The notes: generated by a model from the sequence alone, not told the origin. Counted from the first letter of the stretch, positions 14,934-26,291 are shown. The stretch: DNA of 64,000 bases from Martensiomyces pterosporus (GCA_025201845.1 MU603938.1:1-64000); one strand, 5' to 3'. Program-made: numbers and translations.

Positions 14934-16253
14934 ATGCCCAGAGCCACAAACAAAAAGAAGACCCGCCACGACCCGCTCCACGTAGAGCTCCACGAGGCCG
15001 GACAGGTCAAGACAAAGGGCAGAGCAAAGTATGCTGAGCGCGAGCAAACCCGGTCAAGGAAGGAACAGAGCGAAGGCTACGTTGATCCCAAGACATCCAA
15101 GCGCCTTTTGAAGATCGCACGCGAGCAGCAAGACGAAATCGAGGGCGAAGGGGAGGAAGGCCAGTATGGCGAGTTCCCCGACGACGACGACGACGACGAG
15201 GCTGCTGGCTCCTATGGCTCGAGCGACGAGGAGGGTGAGAGCGATCTGGAGGAGGATGAGGAGGAGTACGAGTATGAGGAGGAGGAGCTGGAGGGCGACG
15301 ATGCGGCGATTTTCGAGAAATTCATGCCGGCTGCCCCCCGTGAGCGGCAAAACCTGGCCGACATCATTATGGCGAAGATCAAGCAGCACGAGGCTATGAA
15401 GGCCGCCGGCGATGTGGCGGGCGACGAGGAGGACTTGGAGAACAGGCCGGTGCCCTCGGGCATTGACCCCAAGATTGTCCAGGTGTACACGAAGATTGGC
15501 GAACTTTTGAGCAGATACAAGTCGGGACCCGTGCCTAAGGCGTTCAAGATCATCCCATCGATCCGCAACTGGGAGGAGGTCCTCTATCTGACAAACCCGG
15601 ATTCGTGGACCCCGCAGGCTACGTACCAGGCCACCAGGCTGTTTGTGTCGAACATGAAGCCCAAGCAGGCGCAAAAGTTCCTCAGCCTGGTTATCCTCGA
15701 CCGCGTGCGCGACGATATTGCGGAGAACAAGAAGCTCAACTACCACCTGTACATGTCCCTGAAGAAATCGCTGTACAAGCCGGCGGCGTTCTTCAAGGGC
15801 ATCCTGTTCCCACTCTGCGAGTCTGGTACTTGCACGCTGCGTGAGGCTGTGATTATTGGATCCGTCTTGGTCAAGGTCTCGGTGCCCGTCCTCCATTCTG
15901 CCGCTGCGCTGTTCCAGCTGGCCGAGATGGAGTACTCGGGACCCACGTCTGTGTTTATTCGCGTGCTGCTGGATAAGAAGTATGCCCTGCCGTTCAAGGT
16001 TGTCGATAGCCTGGTGTTCCACTTCCTGAAGTTCAAGCAGGATAAGCGTGAGCTGCCAGTGCTGTGGCACCAGGCGTTCTTGGTCTTTGCGCAAAGATAC
16101 AAGGCGGATCTTACTCCGGAGCAGAAGGAAGCTCTGCTGAGTCTTCTGAAGGTCCAGTACCACGAGGGCATCTCGGAGGAAATCCGCCGCGAAATTGTCA
16201 ACTCGGTGTGCCGTGGCGAGATGATTGTTCCCATGGACGTCGAGATGAGCTGA
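14934..16253 (+). CDS. ENP1: Bystin / Enp1, 40S ribosome biogenesis factor
   Basis: This encodes the pre-40S assembly factor Enp1 (bystin), which acts in the nucleolus and on cytoplasmic pre-40S particles. It is 439 residues in a single exon. The basic N-terminus (MPRATNKKKTRHDPLHVEL) is followed by a strongly acidic stretch at about residues 75-125, then the bystin domain. Hallmarks are PSIRNWEEVLYLTNPDSWTP, FLSLVILDRVRDDI, YKPAAFFKGILFPLCESGTC, TSVFIRVLLDKKYALPFKVV and LPVLWHQAFLVFAQRYK. Human bystin is 437 residues. The frame is open back to 14784, but the extra residues are a hydrophobic and Ser-rich read-through of the leader, so the conserved MPRA start at 14934 is used. Confidence 0.95.
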   Translation: MPRATNKKKTRHDPLHVELHEAGQVKTKGRAKYAEREQTRSRKEQSEGYVDPKTSKRLLKIAREQQDEIEGEGEEGQYGEFPDDDDDDEAAGSYGSSDEEGESDLEEDEEEYEYEEEELEGDDAAIFEKFMPAAPRERQNLADIIMAKIKQHEAMKAAGDVAGDEEDLENRPVPSGIDPKIVQVYTKIGELLSRYKSGPVPKAFKIIPSIRNWEEVLYLTNPDSWTPQATYQATRLFVSNMKPKQAQKFLSLVILDRVRDDIAENKKLNYHLYMSLKKSLYKPAAFFKGILFPLCESGTCTLREAVIIGSVLVKVSVPVLHSAAALFQLAEMEYSGPTSVFIRVLLDKKYALPFKVVDSLVFHFLKFKQDKRELPVLWHQAFLVFAQRYKADLTPEQKEALLSLLKVQYHEGISEEIRREIVNSVCRGEMIVPMDVEMS

Positions 16254-16678
16254 GTGCCCTGATTTCTCTCCTAGCTTATATCTCTCTTTGTTCTGCTCCA
16301 ACATGCGCTGCCGTCCACTGTGGATGGGACACCACACAAGAATCGCTGTGCGAAACAAGGCTAAGACTGGGCACTGCGCTATTGTCTGTGATGGCGGGCC
16401 CAAGAAGGGGAAATGGGAAATGCTCAATGCCGCTCACTTGGTTTCTGCTCGGTGGCTTGCTTTTGTAGATCCGCCTCTGCCCATCGCCGCCCCCAGCCCT
16501 TGGCCCTCTGCTTGCAGGTAGCCGCCCTGAAACGTGCCCGATTTTTCGTTATAATCGCACAGCTAGCCTCCTTCTCTGCCTCTCTCTTCTTCCAACTCAT
16601 TTTTGTTCTAGCCGGCTGCTTTCCACCCACTGCTACTATACTTCCCAAGAAACGCGTTGCCGCGACGAGAAAATAGCG
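16254..16678. other. ENP1 3' flank and TRP2 promoter
   Basis: About 425 bases with no supported gene. I looked for a Gcn4-type TGACTC/GAGTCA element upstream of TRP2 and saw none. The last 130 bases are pyrimidine-rich leader. Confidence 0.5.
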
Positions 16679-18655
16679 ATGATTCCTGCTCTGGTAAGCC
16701 CGGCATATCCGTTTGGGGCCTTCACACAGCTGGTAGCTGCACGCCTTTCCTTTGCCCTCTTGCTAACCGTATGGCGCAAGTCGAGTTTACGCTGTAGTTC
16801 CAAACAAAGCCTACGCTCGACGAGGTTCACAAGCTGCTTGATGAGACCAAGGGCAATTTCATCCCCGTGTACCAGGACGTGCCCTCGGACCTGCTCACCC
16901 CGGTCACAGCCTACCTGAAGCTCTCGCAGGGCAGCAAGTACTCGTTCTTGCTTGAGTCGGCCATTGGAGGCGAGAGCATTGGGCGCTACTCTTTCATCGG
17001 TGCTAGTAAGTAGTGCAGGAGCGGACAGCTCGCTAATAGCCTGCTGACGGCGGTGCCTCTTGGCTCTAAGTGGGTCATCAAAAAGTGGGCATTTTTTGCT
17101 ATATGACCCACTTTGGCAGCCTTGTTTTCCAGCGGCCAGCTATTGTGATTCACATATTCACACGCAAGCTTTGCAGATGGTCCCGTAACCGGCTCGCTAA
17201 TTCGGTTTGGTTGCTTTGTGGTGCTTGTCTGTGCGCTAGACCCGTACAAGGTGATGAAGACGGGTGCTAACGAGGATATTAAGGGCGATCCGCTTATTCC
17301 CCTCGAGAAGGAGCTCAACAGCGTTCGGTATGTGCAGGTCCCTGGACTCCCGCGCGGGTCAGGTAAGTTCTTCCAGCTACTGCGGTTCCTCACGAAGCAG
17401 CACGAGTTGGGTGTCTGCATGCTGGCTGCACAGCCCCTTGTCGATATGCTGCTGACACACCTTGGGGGGTTTTTTCTTTGTAGCTACTGGAGGTGCATTT
17501 GGCTACATATCGTACGACTGCGTGCAGTACTTTGAGCCCCGCACAGCCTGCGACTTACCCGACCCCATTGGCCTTCCTGACTCGATCTTCCTATTCTGCG
17601 ACACCGTGGTGGCCTTCGACCACCTGTACAAGCAGCTGAAGGTGATCACGCACATCCGGGCACCCGACAATGTCACCAAGGACTCGCTGGCGACACTCTA
17701 CGACGAGGCCACGCAGAAGATCCGCACGGCCATCGACGTGCTCTTTGCCGACGCCATCCCGTTCCCCGACCAGTCGCCCATTGTGCTGGGCAGCGAGTGG
17801 GAGTCCAACACGGGCGAGGAAGGGTACAAGAAAATGGTTCTCGGACTCAAGGAGCACATCGTCAAGGGCGACATCATCCAGGCTGTGCCAGCACAGAGAA
17901 TCACGCGCCCAACCACTCTCAACCCGTTCAATGCGTATCGCTATCTGCGCACGCTGAATCCGGCACCCTATATGTTTTATTTTGATTTCGATGGGTTCCA
18001 GGTCGTTGGCGCCTCGCCCGAGATGCTTGCCCGCGTCAATAACAGCCAGGTGTACAACCACCCGATTGCTGGAACGAGAAAACGCGGGGCCACGCAGGAC
18101 GAGGACGACGCGCTCGCGGAGGAGCTGCTCAAGGACGAGAAGGAGCGTGCGGAACACGTCATGCTCGTGGATCTCGGGCGCAACGACCTCAACCGCGTGT
18201 GCAAGCCGGACAGCGTCACTGCGGATAGACTCATGGTTGTCGAGCGGTTCTCGCACGTCATGCACATTGTCAGCAACCTGTCGGGCGAGCTGCGCGAGGG
18301 CAAGACGGGGTTCGATGCGTTCCGCTCCATCCTCCCTGCGGGAACCCTGTCAGGCGCCCCCAAGGTCCGTGCGGTGCAGCTGATCTATGAGGCCGAGAAG
18401 GAGCGCCGTGGCATATATGGCGGAGCCATCGGGCACTTCAACTTCTCGGGCGATCTGGATACCTGCATTGGAATCCGTACCATGGTGTTCAAGGACGGCA
18501 ATGCGTATATCCAGGTGGGCGCTGGCGTCGTTCACGACTCGGTCCCTGCGAGCGAGTGGCAAGAAACCCTCAACAAGGCCATGTCCAACATCACGACCAT
18601 CACCGAGGCCGAGAAGTACTACCATGCCCTGCAGCAGACCGAAAAGAAGGACTAG
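16679..18655 (+). CDS. TRP2: Anthranilate synthase component I (four exons)
   Basis: This enzyme converts chorismate to anthranilate, the first committed step of tryptophan synthesis, using ammonia from the glutaminase partner (Trp3). The CDS is join(16679..16693,16798..17005,17240..17362,17484..18655), 505 residues (yeast Trp2 is 507). Exon 1 is only five codons (MIPAL). The tryptophan feedback site LLES is at residues 56-59. Chorismate-binding signatures include IAGTRKRG, LVDLGRNDLNRVC, LPAGTLSGAPKVRA, GAIGHFNFSGDLDTCIGIRT and VGAGVVHDS. All three introns have a good donor (GTAAGC or GTAAGT) and a TAG acceptor, and all maintain phase. The exon 2/3 junction gives GANPYKV where many homologues have GADPYKV. 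No glutaminase domain is fused, so TRP3 must lie elsewhere. Confidence 0.95.
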
Positions 18656-18923
18656 TCGCACTGCGCTGCAGCCGAGCAGCAGAGAGACAGCACGAATAGC
18701 TAGCCATGCCACTTGCCACAGCACCACCACCCACCCCCTAGCATCACAGACATGTACGCCGGATTTGTGCGGTCACTGACCGGACGAGTGTTTTCTATTC
18801 AATGAGCAGTTCAAAAACTCGATCAATCAACAGGACCAGAGACAAAAAGTAGTTGCCAGTAGCAAGGCATATTTCAAACCAGAAAGAACCCGGGGAGCAG
18901 GCCTCTCAGCAGGCATGAAACAT

Positions 18924-19647
18924 TTACTGGGAGCCGAAGTGCTCGAGGAGGACGTTGCGGGCCTCAGACTCCTCACCCCACTTGCGGACAACAACGACCG
19001 AGGCGCCAACAACCTTGCGGGCGTTGCCCTCACGGTCGATCTTGCAGAGACCGGCCATCTCGCCGAGCTTCTTCGAGTCCGAAACCTTGATCAGGCGGAT
19101 CTTGTGCTCGTTGCAGAGGGCCTCGACGAGGGCGACAATGCCAGCCTCCTCGGTGGTCTCGCAGAGAACGCAGAGCTCGACGTCACGGCGGTCAAGAGCC
19201 TTGATCGACTCGCGGGCACCGCGGACAAGACCGTCGTGGACAAGAGCCTTCTTGAGCACGATCTGGAGGGCCTCCTCAACGGTAAGGGTGCCCTTGGCGG
19301 CATCAGCGGGGACCTCGACGGTCTCAGGGGCGGCAACAGCCACAACATCTCTACACAGATCCAACAAAACAGATTACCCAAGACGCTTGCATGTATATTA
19401 GGACACGGGGATGCTTTGCAGATTTGAGCGTCTCGGCATCGCGCTTAGCAGGCACAAGAGAAGGAGGAAGCCACGGCTGCCGCTTCCTCCAGCCGAGTGC
19501 GCGCGAGTGCGTCATAAAACAGCCCTCAAACTTATTTCCCTAGAACCACCGCCTTTCGCACCACGATTTCAAGGGGCGAGAAGCCAGGCGGCATGAGAAA
19601 CGCGCTCAGAGCAGGAATTGGAACGCGCCTTACCCTTCAGAAGCCAT
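18924..19647 (-). CDS. RPS12: 40S ribosomal protein eS12 (two exons)
   Basis: This encodes eS12, a small-subunit ribosomal protein of the L7Ae-like fold. The CDS is complement(join(18924..19350,19634..19647)), 146 residues. Exon 1 is 14 bases (MASE plus two bases), with a GTAAGG donor and a TGTAG acceptor; the 283-base intron is typical of ribosomal protein genes with an intron just after the start. Family signatures are [60 protein letters not shown] and [16 protein letters not shown] plus-strand open frame over the same bases is an antisense shadow. The identity is secure. Confidence 0.95.
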
Positions 19648-20388
19648 TTTGAGTTCGAGTTGTTTTCCTTGGTGCTTGAAAGTAGCTATTGTGTGGGGCG
19701 TAACAAAAACGGCCTACAGAAATCCTCACTACAGTTGTCGAATGCAGGGAGAGGGGGAGAAGGGTATAATTTGAAATTAGCAATGCTGGATTGTCCGGGT
19801 TCGCACGCATCATCCGCCTCGTCGCATCCATCGAGCGCCGATGCCCCCGCCGCACCGCATCCATCCATCGTGGGGCATTGGATGCTATCACTGCAGATAC
19901 ATACATGAGTGGGAATAATCGAGTGATGGAAAGAGGGATCTGCTTTCTGCGCCTGCTCCAAAACGCCTTTTGCTTGGCAACTCCTCTGATTTGGATCACG
20001 TGCAACACCTAAGGCTGTGGAGTGCCCAGAACTTGATATCATCGATCAGCAGAGCTAGATCTGCCAGATTTTTCGCCGGGCTTGAAAAAATAGGGCTGAA
20101 GCAAGCAAGTACAGCTCTCTGGTCTCCGCAGGAGAGGGGAGGGACACGTTGACAAAACACAACCGCACTTTGCCTTCCTACAGCCGATTTTTGCTCTTAA
20201 GCTGCTAAGCATTCTTGTTCAGTTGTTTCTAATACACCTCCACTGTCATAATACGCGCCATTGGCCACGCATTTCTTGCTTTGTCTCGTTTTTTTCTCTC
20301 TCTAAGGCACTGCTTGACCTACAGCACTGCGTGCCTGCGCTGACAAATGCGATAGAGCTCGCCGCGAAATCTACACACGCAATAGAGA
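19648..20388. promoter_or_regulatory. Divergent promoter between RPS12 and ZZZ3-like gene
   Basis: About 740 bases between divergent starts. No coding frame is credible. Nothing like a canonical ribosomal-protein promoter box could be assigned with confidence; the region before 20389 is C/T-rich leader. Confidence 0.45.
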
Positions 20389-22812
20389 ATGCAGGGCGAC
20401 GAGAATATAGGAGGCGCAAATAGCGCAGCTACACAGCCAGGGCCACCACAAGTAGCCAGCAGCGACTGCAGTAACGCGCATGCCATGACGGCAGCAGAAG
20501 CAGGCACTGCTGATACGGCCGGGCTGCCCAAAGCGCTGCGGAACAATGCAGAGTAAGTAGACTCGAGAGACGCGTAGACCACACACATTCATACAAATGT
20601 GTGCCAGAACTACGCGATTAATAATGCGACGCTTTCCTGTATGTGTGCTGCTGCCACTGGGGTGCATCTTAGGTACATGGCTGTCTATCGCGCAATCGAC
20701 GCGCTGAAAAGTCAGTTGGATCGCGCAAAGAGCGACATGGAGATCCTGGAGCAGCTGCGTAGACAGGCAACAGCAGAGCCGCTGCCATATGTCAAGTCGG
20801 TTGTTGCAAACAAGGCACCCAAGGCACCATCGCAGCAGGCTGTAGTTGATCTGCCATCAGTGTACGTCGAGCCATACCTAACATGGGCTGATGCCGAAGC
20901 AATAGAGGCATATATGAGTAGTATACGAGCATATGGCGGCGACCGATCAGAGATTCATACAGTGGCAGGGACACCCGGAAGGAGCACGCCGGCAGCTGTT
21001 GTTTTGCGCTCTATGCCGATTCGCCATTCTGCCCTGGACAGGAGGCTGCCGCAGTCGGCAAGGTCTACTGGACGCGCGGCCCAGCAGCCATCAGCCGGCA
21101 ACTGGGCACGCTCAACGGGCCATACTGCTGTGGGCACGCCAGAACAATCACCAGCACGGCCACCGAATATGCCAATTACTGGTAACACTCAGTCCTTGCC
21201 AAGCGCGGCAGCTAGTGGGTCCGGTAGCAGCGCAGTTGCAAGCAGATTGCTAGATGATATACTGGCGACCACTGCGCTGCCCAGCCAGGAGCCTGCACAG
21301 ATCAGCAGAGCAAACACAGAACCCCTACAGGACACCACAGGCAAGAAGGCCCATTCGAGTGGCGAAGATGCCGGCAGCAGCAGTGCAACACGTCCCGAAG
21401 TGCCAGCAACTGGCATTCGGGCGACGGCGACGCAGCCTGGCACACCAACACACCGCGGAAAATCGCAAAAAACCCTCACACCACAAATGCTGGCTGAGTT
21501 CAGGAGACAAGTGTCAGCGGAGCGGTCGCTGTCGCCTGTACGGGTGGGTGGCATGTCGTCAGATCTCGACTATAATGACAATGACGATGACGACTTTGTA
21601 GAGCCAAATACAATGTCGGTGCCTAGCGGCCAGCAACGACATGCGGGCAAGGGTCTATCTGCAAGCATGCAGCAGAATCAGAAAACGCCAAAGCCACCGA
21701 AGAGGGGCCATGCGTCGACGCCTGGTGGCACCCAGAAGCGACAGCAGCCGAGATCCAAGGCAAAGGGGACGCGTGGGCCCAGTCGGCGCGATGACAACAA
21801 GCCAAAGCCAGCGAACTTCAACTTGCCGTGGAGCGATGAGGAGCAGCAGCAGCTCGAGGAGCTTCTGCTTGTATTCCCTGAAGAAGAGGTGGCCAACGAT
21901 AGGTGGCGAAAGATCTCGGATGCCTTGGGCACTCGCACGATGAGGCAGGTCGCCAGTCGCGTGCAGAAGTACTTTATCAAGCTCGCGAAGGCTGGTCTTC
22001 CTGTGCCTGGAAAAGTGCCTGATACGTCGAACTGGACCTCGATCGGAAGAGGCCGTGCCACGGCGACAACGAGGGCTTCGTTTGGTGGTAGGAGTGGGCG
22101 GCAGCAGGGGCAGCGGCGCTCAAATGCTGGTGGCTCATCATCAGCGGGTGGACGTAAGCGCAAGCACGTTGATTTTACTAGCTCGTCCGACAACGAGGAA
22201 GAGGAGTTTGAGGTCGACTTGGATGGCGCCAGCGACAGCAACGAAAACGCGCACAACTACACGATGGCCTACGACCGCAAGGGAAAGCAGGCTGACAGGT
22301 CGTCTTTGCCCTATGATCTTACTGGGAACAGCTCACTTGGAATTTCCGCAGACGAAGATCATGGCATTTCTGCTAATTCGGTGGGCATGAATGGGCTTTA
22401 CCTGTCAGCAAGCGGCACTGGTGCAGCAGCGTATGACGAGTTCCATGCGTTTGGCGGTGAGAGCAGCAGGAGCAACGGCAGTGGTGGATCGTCATCGTCG
22501 GCCGCAGCAGCAGCGGTGCCTAGACTCCAGGAACAAACGCCAGCGCTAAGAAGCAGCAAATCGGTGCATCTGGGATACAGATGCGACTCATGTCTGGCGG
22601 AGCCAATCGTGGGGATTCGCTGGCACTGTCTGGAGTGCCATGGCGCGCAAGTAGTTGACCTGTGTGATGAATGCAGAGAGGAGGGGACGTTTGAAACCGC
22701 CTGGCACAAGATGTCGCACAACTTTCAGGCGAAGAGAGATGCGGAAATGGAGCCGTACTATGCAAACGAGGTTGCGGCCACAGCACTGCGAGAGTACTCG
22801 TATTTGGCATAA
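20389..22812 (+). CDS. ZZZ3-like Myb/SANT and ZZ zinc-finger chromatin protein (two exons)
   Basis: This is a 767-residue nuclear protein resembling human ZZZ3, the ATAC-complex subunit whose ZZ finger reads the histone H3 tail. The CDS is join(20389..20552,20673..22812). The N-terminal helix pair RYMAVYRAIDALKSQLDRAK is followed by a long Ser/Ala/Pro-rich linker. A single Myb/SANT domain spans about residues 437-495, with LPWSDEEQQQLEELLLVFP, RWRKISDALGTRTMRQVASR and VQKYFIKLAKAGLPVPG; the last segment is a specific ZZZ3 hallmark. A C-terminal ZZ finger is at about 688-740 (CDSCLAEPIVGIRWHCLEC). The intron has a GTAAGT donor and a TTAG acceptor, phase 2. An ADA2 identity is excluded by domain order (Myb before ZZ). 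Orthology is inferred. Confidence 0.82.
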
Positions 22813-23654
22813 CATCAGATTTATTATTCAGCTTCATCTTGGTGGCTTTTATCCTCTGCCAAGACTTGTACATACATGCCACCCCTTGTTGTATCTTATT
22901 CTCTGCTTTCGCCTTGATGCTGGAACTGTTCTTTAGTGCTTTCCCTTACCCCTTGGTGCATGCGGCTGCATATTGTCTGCGTGTGCCAGCCCTTCTGCTC
23001 GCCGGAGATTTTATTAATAGGCACTGCTGCGGATGTGCCTTATGTTGCGCATTGGACATGGGGGAGTGTGAATGTGATTACAACACCCTGTGCTTGACTA
23101 ACGCATACATGCCGAATTCCCACTCACACATGACCCTTAGGCATGCCCGGCGTTGCCCCTTGAAATTTATTTTCCAGCCAATGCCAGAATTTAGAAATAA
23201 AACTCGGTTTCCCAATTACGCATCAAGAATCGCAGAACACACATGATCTCTACATTGTTTGTTTTGCATCATGGGCGACTCAGAGTATATGCCAAGTGTG
23301 TGTGTGCCACAATGGTGCTGGAGGACAATGGGAGAGTGTGCCGGACAAGCTGATGTGGGCGATGATGGCATCGGGCATGTCTCCGTTCTCGCTGGACAAG
23401 CGGTCATTGTGTGGCATAATTCGGTCAATGGCTGGCCAATAACAAATTTTACGAGCCGCCATTCTCGTGTCTTGGGACATGCCACATCCTTCTTCACCTT
23501 GTATTGTGCATTTACTCGGTCGTGGTTCATGGCAGCAGCCTGCTCCCACTTCTTTGGTACGGCGATTCGAAATGTGCCAAATGTGAGCAACTGCCATAAA
23601 GTATATATATATCATACTTGAAGAGACCGTGGAGTATAAAAAGCTCCAAGGTGC
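22813..23654. other. Convergent intergenic region between ZZZ3-like gene and HIS4
   Basis: About 840 bases between two converging 3' ends. Open frames of up to about 135 codons occur on both strands and overlap each other; none shows a motif or credible composition. AATAAA occurs near 23196, and a TA-rich run near 23602-23617 is followed by TATAAAAAG near 23636. Confidence 0.45.
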
Positions 23655-26291
23655 TCAGAGATCGCGCAGCCGAATGGCCACAGCATTGCGATGTGCCTCA
23701 AGCTCCTCCACCTCCGCCAGGGTCATCACGGTCTGCCCAATATTCGCCAATCCCTCGCGTGTAAGCTCCTGAGCCGTAATGTGCTTGAGGAACGTTCCCG
23801 TGTTGACGCCCGAGTACATCTTTGAGAATCCATACGTCGGCAGCGTGTGGTTGGTACCCGACGCATAGTCGCCGCAAGATTCAGGCGAGTACGAGCCAAC
23901 GAACACCGATCCGGCATTGATGACCTGGTCGAGGTACTCGTTCGCACGGTCGTTCTGGAGAATCAAGTGCTCCGGTCCATACGCATTGGAGAACTCCATG
24001 GCCTCAGCCATTGATGAGACGCACAGGCAGTAGCTCTTGGGGATCGACTGGCGGACAACAGCCACGCGGGGCAGACGCGATGCCTGCTCATGCACCTCCT
24101 GCTCGATGGCCGCCAGCTGCGCGCCAGTCAGGCCGACTGCCAGCAGGACGACCTGGCTATCGGGCCCATGCTCCGCCTGCGAGAGCAGATCGCTAGCAAC
24201 ATAGGCAGGGTTGCTAGTAGCATCAGCCACAACGAGCACTTCGGAGGGGCCAGCGGGCATGTCAATGGCAATCATAGCTGCCGTGTCGTTCTGCGCCAGC
24301 ATCTTGGCTGCCGTCACGTACTGGTTGCCTGGCCCGCAGATCTTGTCGACCTTGGGCACGGTTTCGGTTCCGTACGCCATGGCTGCAATGGCCTGTGCGC
24401 CACCAGCCTTCACGATCGCCGTGGCACCCACCTTGTGTGCCACATAAAGGACCTCGGGCACGATGGTGCCGTCAGGCCGTGGCGGCGTGGCCAGAACGAT
24501 TTCGCGACACCCAGCCACCTGTGCAGGAACACCAAGCATGAGCGCGCTGGAGGGCAGGACGGCTGAGCCTCCGGGGACGTACAAGCCGACGCGCTCGATG
24601 GCGCGGCTGAACCGCGAGCACTTGATTCCGGGCATGGTCTCCACACACGTGTCCTCTCCCAGCTGCGCAGCGTGGAATTTGCGGACGTTGGCATACGCCT
24701 GGTCGATGGCCGCACGCACGTGGTCGGGAAGCTGAGGCACCTCAAACGGTGCGCGGATGACCACTTCGTCCATCTTGACGCGATCGAACTTTTGCGTAAA
24801 TTCTAGAACGGCCGCGTCGCCGTTGGCGCGCACCGCATCCACGATGGGACGCACACGGCGCATGATTTCCTCCGAGTCGATGATGGGCCGCTGCAGGAGG
24901 GCGTCGTGCTCCTCCTTGCTTAGCTCATCGGCTGCGTACACGCGCATGCGGATCTGCTCTCCAGGCTGCGCGGGCCTGATGTCTGCACTGAGGATTGAAG
25001 TACGGACAGCGTCTGCGGCTGGGGCTGGCTCGTGCTGAGCTGTAGCTTTGGCCCACTGCGGCTTGGCGTTTCCGGGACGGCGCACAACCTTCTGGTGCTT
25101 CAGGTCGAGGCTCCTTTCGATATCGGCAAGCGTGACGCCGTGGGCGGCACACTTGACCATTGCAAAATAGAGAAGGTCAGCAGCCTCAAAGGCAACATCG
25201 CTCTTTTCGGTGGCATCCGCGAGCTCAGCCGCCTCTTCAAGGATCTTTGCACGCAGGAGCTGGGCATCGTCGAACAGACGCTTGGTATAGGAGCCCTCGG
25301 GTGCGTTCTGCTTGCGCTCCTCCACTACCTGGGCCAGCTGACTAATACCTGTGGCGGGTCCAAAGCACGTGCGCGTGTTGTAGTGGCAGAATCCAGCACC
25401 GCTTTGGTGGACGCGGAAGCACAGGGCGTCGGAATCGCAGTCGATGTTGATGCTCAGGAGCGTCTGCGTGGCGCCCGAGGTGATTCCCTTGCGCCAAAGC
25501 CCACGGCGCCTGGACCAGTAGACGCCCTCGCCCGACTCAAGAGCTGCTGCGATGCTCTCCAGGCTTGAGTAGACGACACCCAGGCACACTCTCTGTTCGT
25601 CAACCACCACGGTGGTGAACAGGCCGTCGGAGCGATCGGATTTCAGGTTGCTGGCAGCAGCAAATGCCTGGGCCAGGGGCAACTGCGGTTCTGGGGCGGC
25701 GGGCGAAAGTGAGAGCTGGTCGGCAGAGACAATGGCGTCAGCGCCTGCAAACGCCACGCTCTCAAGCAGCTGCAATGTCCACGAGTTGGCGGACTCGCCA
25801 GTGGAGTTTTCAACCAAAACACGGACGGGGCCGCTGGGTCCCAGCAGCCTTTGCTCTGCAGCCTTGCTGAGCCTCGAAAGCAGCGAGCTACCGTCCTCTG
25901 AAACCGTAGTGGCCTGTGTGATCTGTTCTGCGGTTAATGAGATGATGACTGCGCCGGCGCGCGTGATGCCGTCAGTAATGGCTGCGTCGATGCTCTGCAC
26001 GTAGTCCTCGGTGGCTGCGTAGCGGAGGGCAATGCGTGCTGTGTCGCTGATTGTTGTAGGGAGCGAATCCGTCGACTCGAAAACGGCCACAGAGAGCCCA
26101 CTGTTGAGCAGGCCCTGCACATCGTCGCTGGCGGAGGAGACGCTGGCCCAGGCAGCAGCTGAAGACTCGGCAGTGCCAGCAATTGCGTGCTGTGCGTCGG
26201 TGTATAAGGCTACGGGCAAGAAGCCGATAGCTCGCTTGAGGACCGGATCCGACAGCACCGGCGATGATGAAGCAACCTTGGGAACAAGCAT
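23655..26291 (-). CDS. HIS4: Trifunctional histidine biosynthesis protein His4
   Basis: This single-exon gene encodes an 878-residue enzyme for steps 2, 3 and 10 of histidine synthesis. Residues 1 to about 215 are the fungal N-terminal region. Phosphoribosyl-AMP cyclohydrolase spans about 225-310, with the zinc-ligand segment NIDCDSDALCF and GAGFCHYNTRTCFG. Phosphoribosyl-ATP pyrophosphohydrolase spans about 318-405 (EEAAELADA...AADLLYFAMV). Histidinol dehydrogenase fills about 440-878, with GLYVPGGSAVLPSSALML, the signature IDMPAGPSEVLVVAD, SDLLSQAEHGPDS and SCGDYASGTNHTLPT. Yeast His4 is 799 residues; the extra length is mostly in the N-terminal region and the linker. A Gcn4-type TGACTCA lies 280 bases upstream. 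The domain fusion and order are fully fungal. Confidence 0.97.
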   Translation of the reverse strand: MLVPKVASSSPVLSDPVLKRAIGFLPVALYTDAQHAIAGTAESSAAAWASVSSASDDVQGLLNSGLSVAVFESTDSLPTTISDTARIALRYAATEDYVQSIDAAITDGITRAGAVIISLTAEQITQATTVSEDGSSLLSRLSKAAEQRLLGPSGPVRVLVENSTGESANSWTLQLLESVAFAGADAIVSADQLSLSPAAPEPQLPLAQAFAAASNLKSDRSDGLFTTVVVDEQRVCLGVVYSSLESIAAALESGEGVYWSRRRGLWRKGITSGATQTLLSINIDCDSDALCFRVHQSGAGFCHYNTRTCFGPATGISQLAQVVEERKQNAPEGSYTKRLFDDAQLLRAKILEEAAELADATEKSDVAFEAADLLYFAMVKCAAHGVTLADIERSLDLKHQKVVRRPGNAKPQWAKATAQHEPAPAADAVRTSILSADIRPAQPGEQIRMRVYAADELSKEEHDALLQRPIIDSEEIMRRVRPIVDAVRANGDAAVLEFTQKFDRVKMDEVVIRAPFEVPQLPDHVRAAIDQAYANVRKFHAAQLGEDTCVETMPGIKCSRFSRAIERVGLYVPGGSAVLPSSALMLGVPAQVAGCREIVLATPPRPDGTIVPEVLYVAHKVGATAIVKAGGAQAIAAMAYGTETVPKVDKICGPGNQYVTAAKMLAQNDTAAMIAIDMPAGPSEVLVVADATSNPAYVASDLLSQAEHGPDSQVVLLAVGLTGAQLAAIEQEVHEQASRLPRVAVVRQSIPKSYCLCVSSMAEAMEFSNAYGPEHLILQNDRANEYLDQVINAGSVFVGSYSPESCGDYASGTNHTLPTYGFSKMYSGVNTGTFLKHITAQELTREGLANIGQTVMTLAEVEELEAHRNAVAIRLRDL

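Noticed and set aside
15054..16427. 457-codon minus-strand open frame opposite bystin
   Set aside because: Antisense shadow of the acidic Enp1 coding sequence; its Leu/Val/His-rich translation resembles no family.
18915..19427. 170-codon plus-strand frame over RPS12
   Set aside because: RPS12 on the minus strand is unambiguous; this frame is its antisense shadow.
23602..23644. TATA-rich run and TATAAAAAG beside the HIS4 stop as a promoter
   Set aside because: No plus-strand gene begins nearby, and it would transcribe antisense to HIS4; more likely part of the 3' flank.
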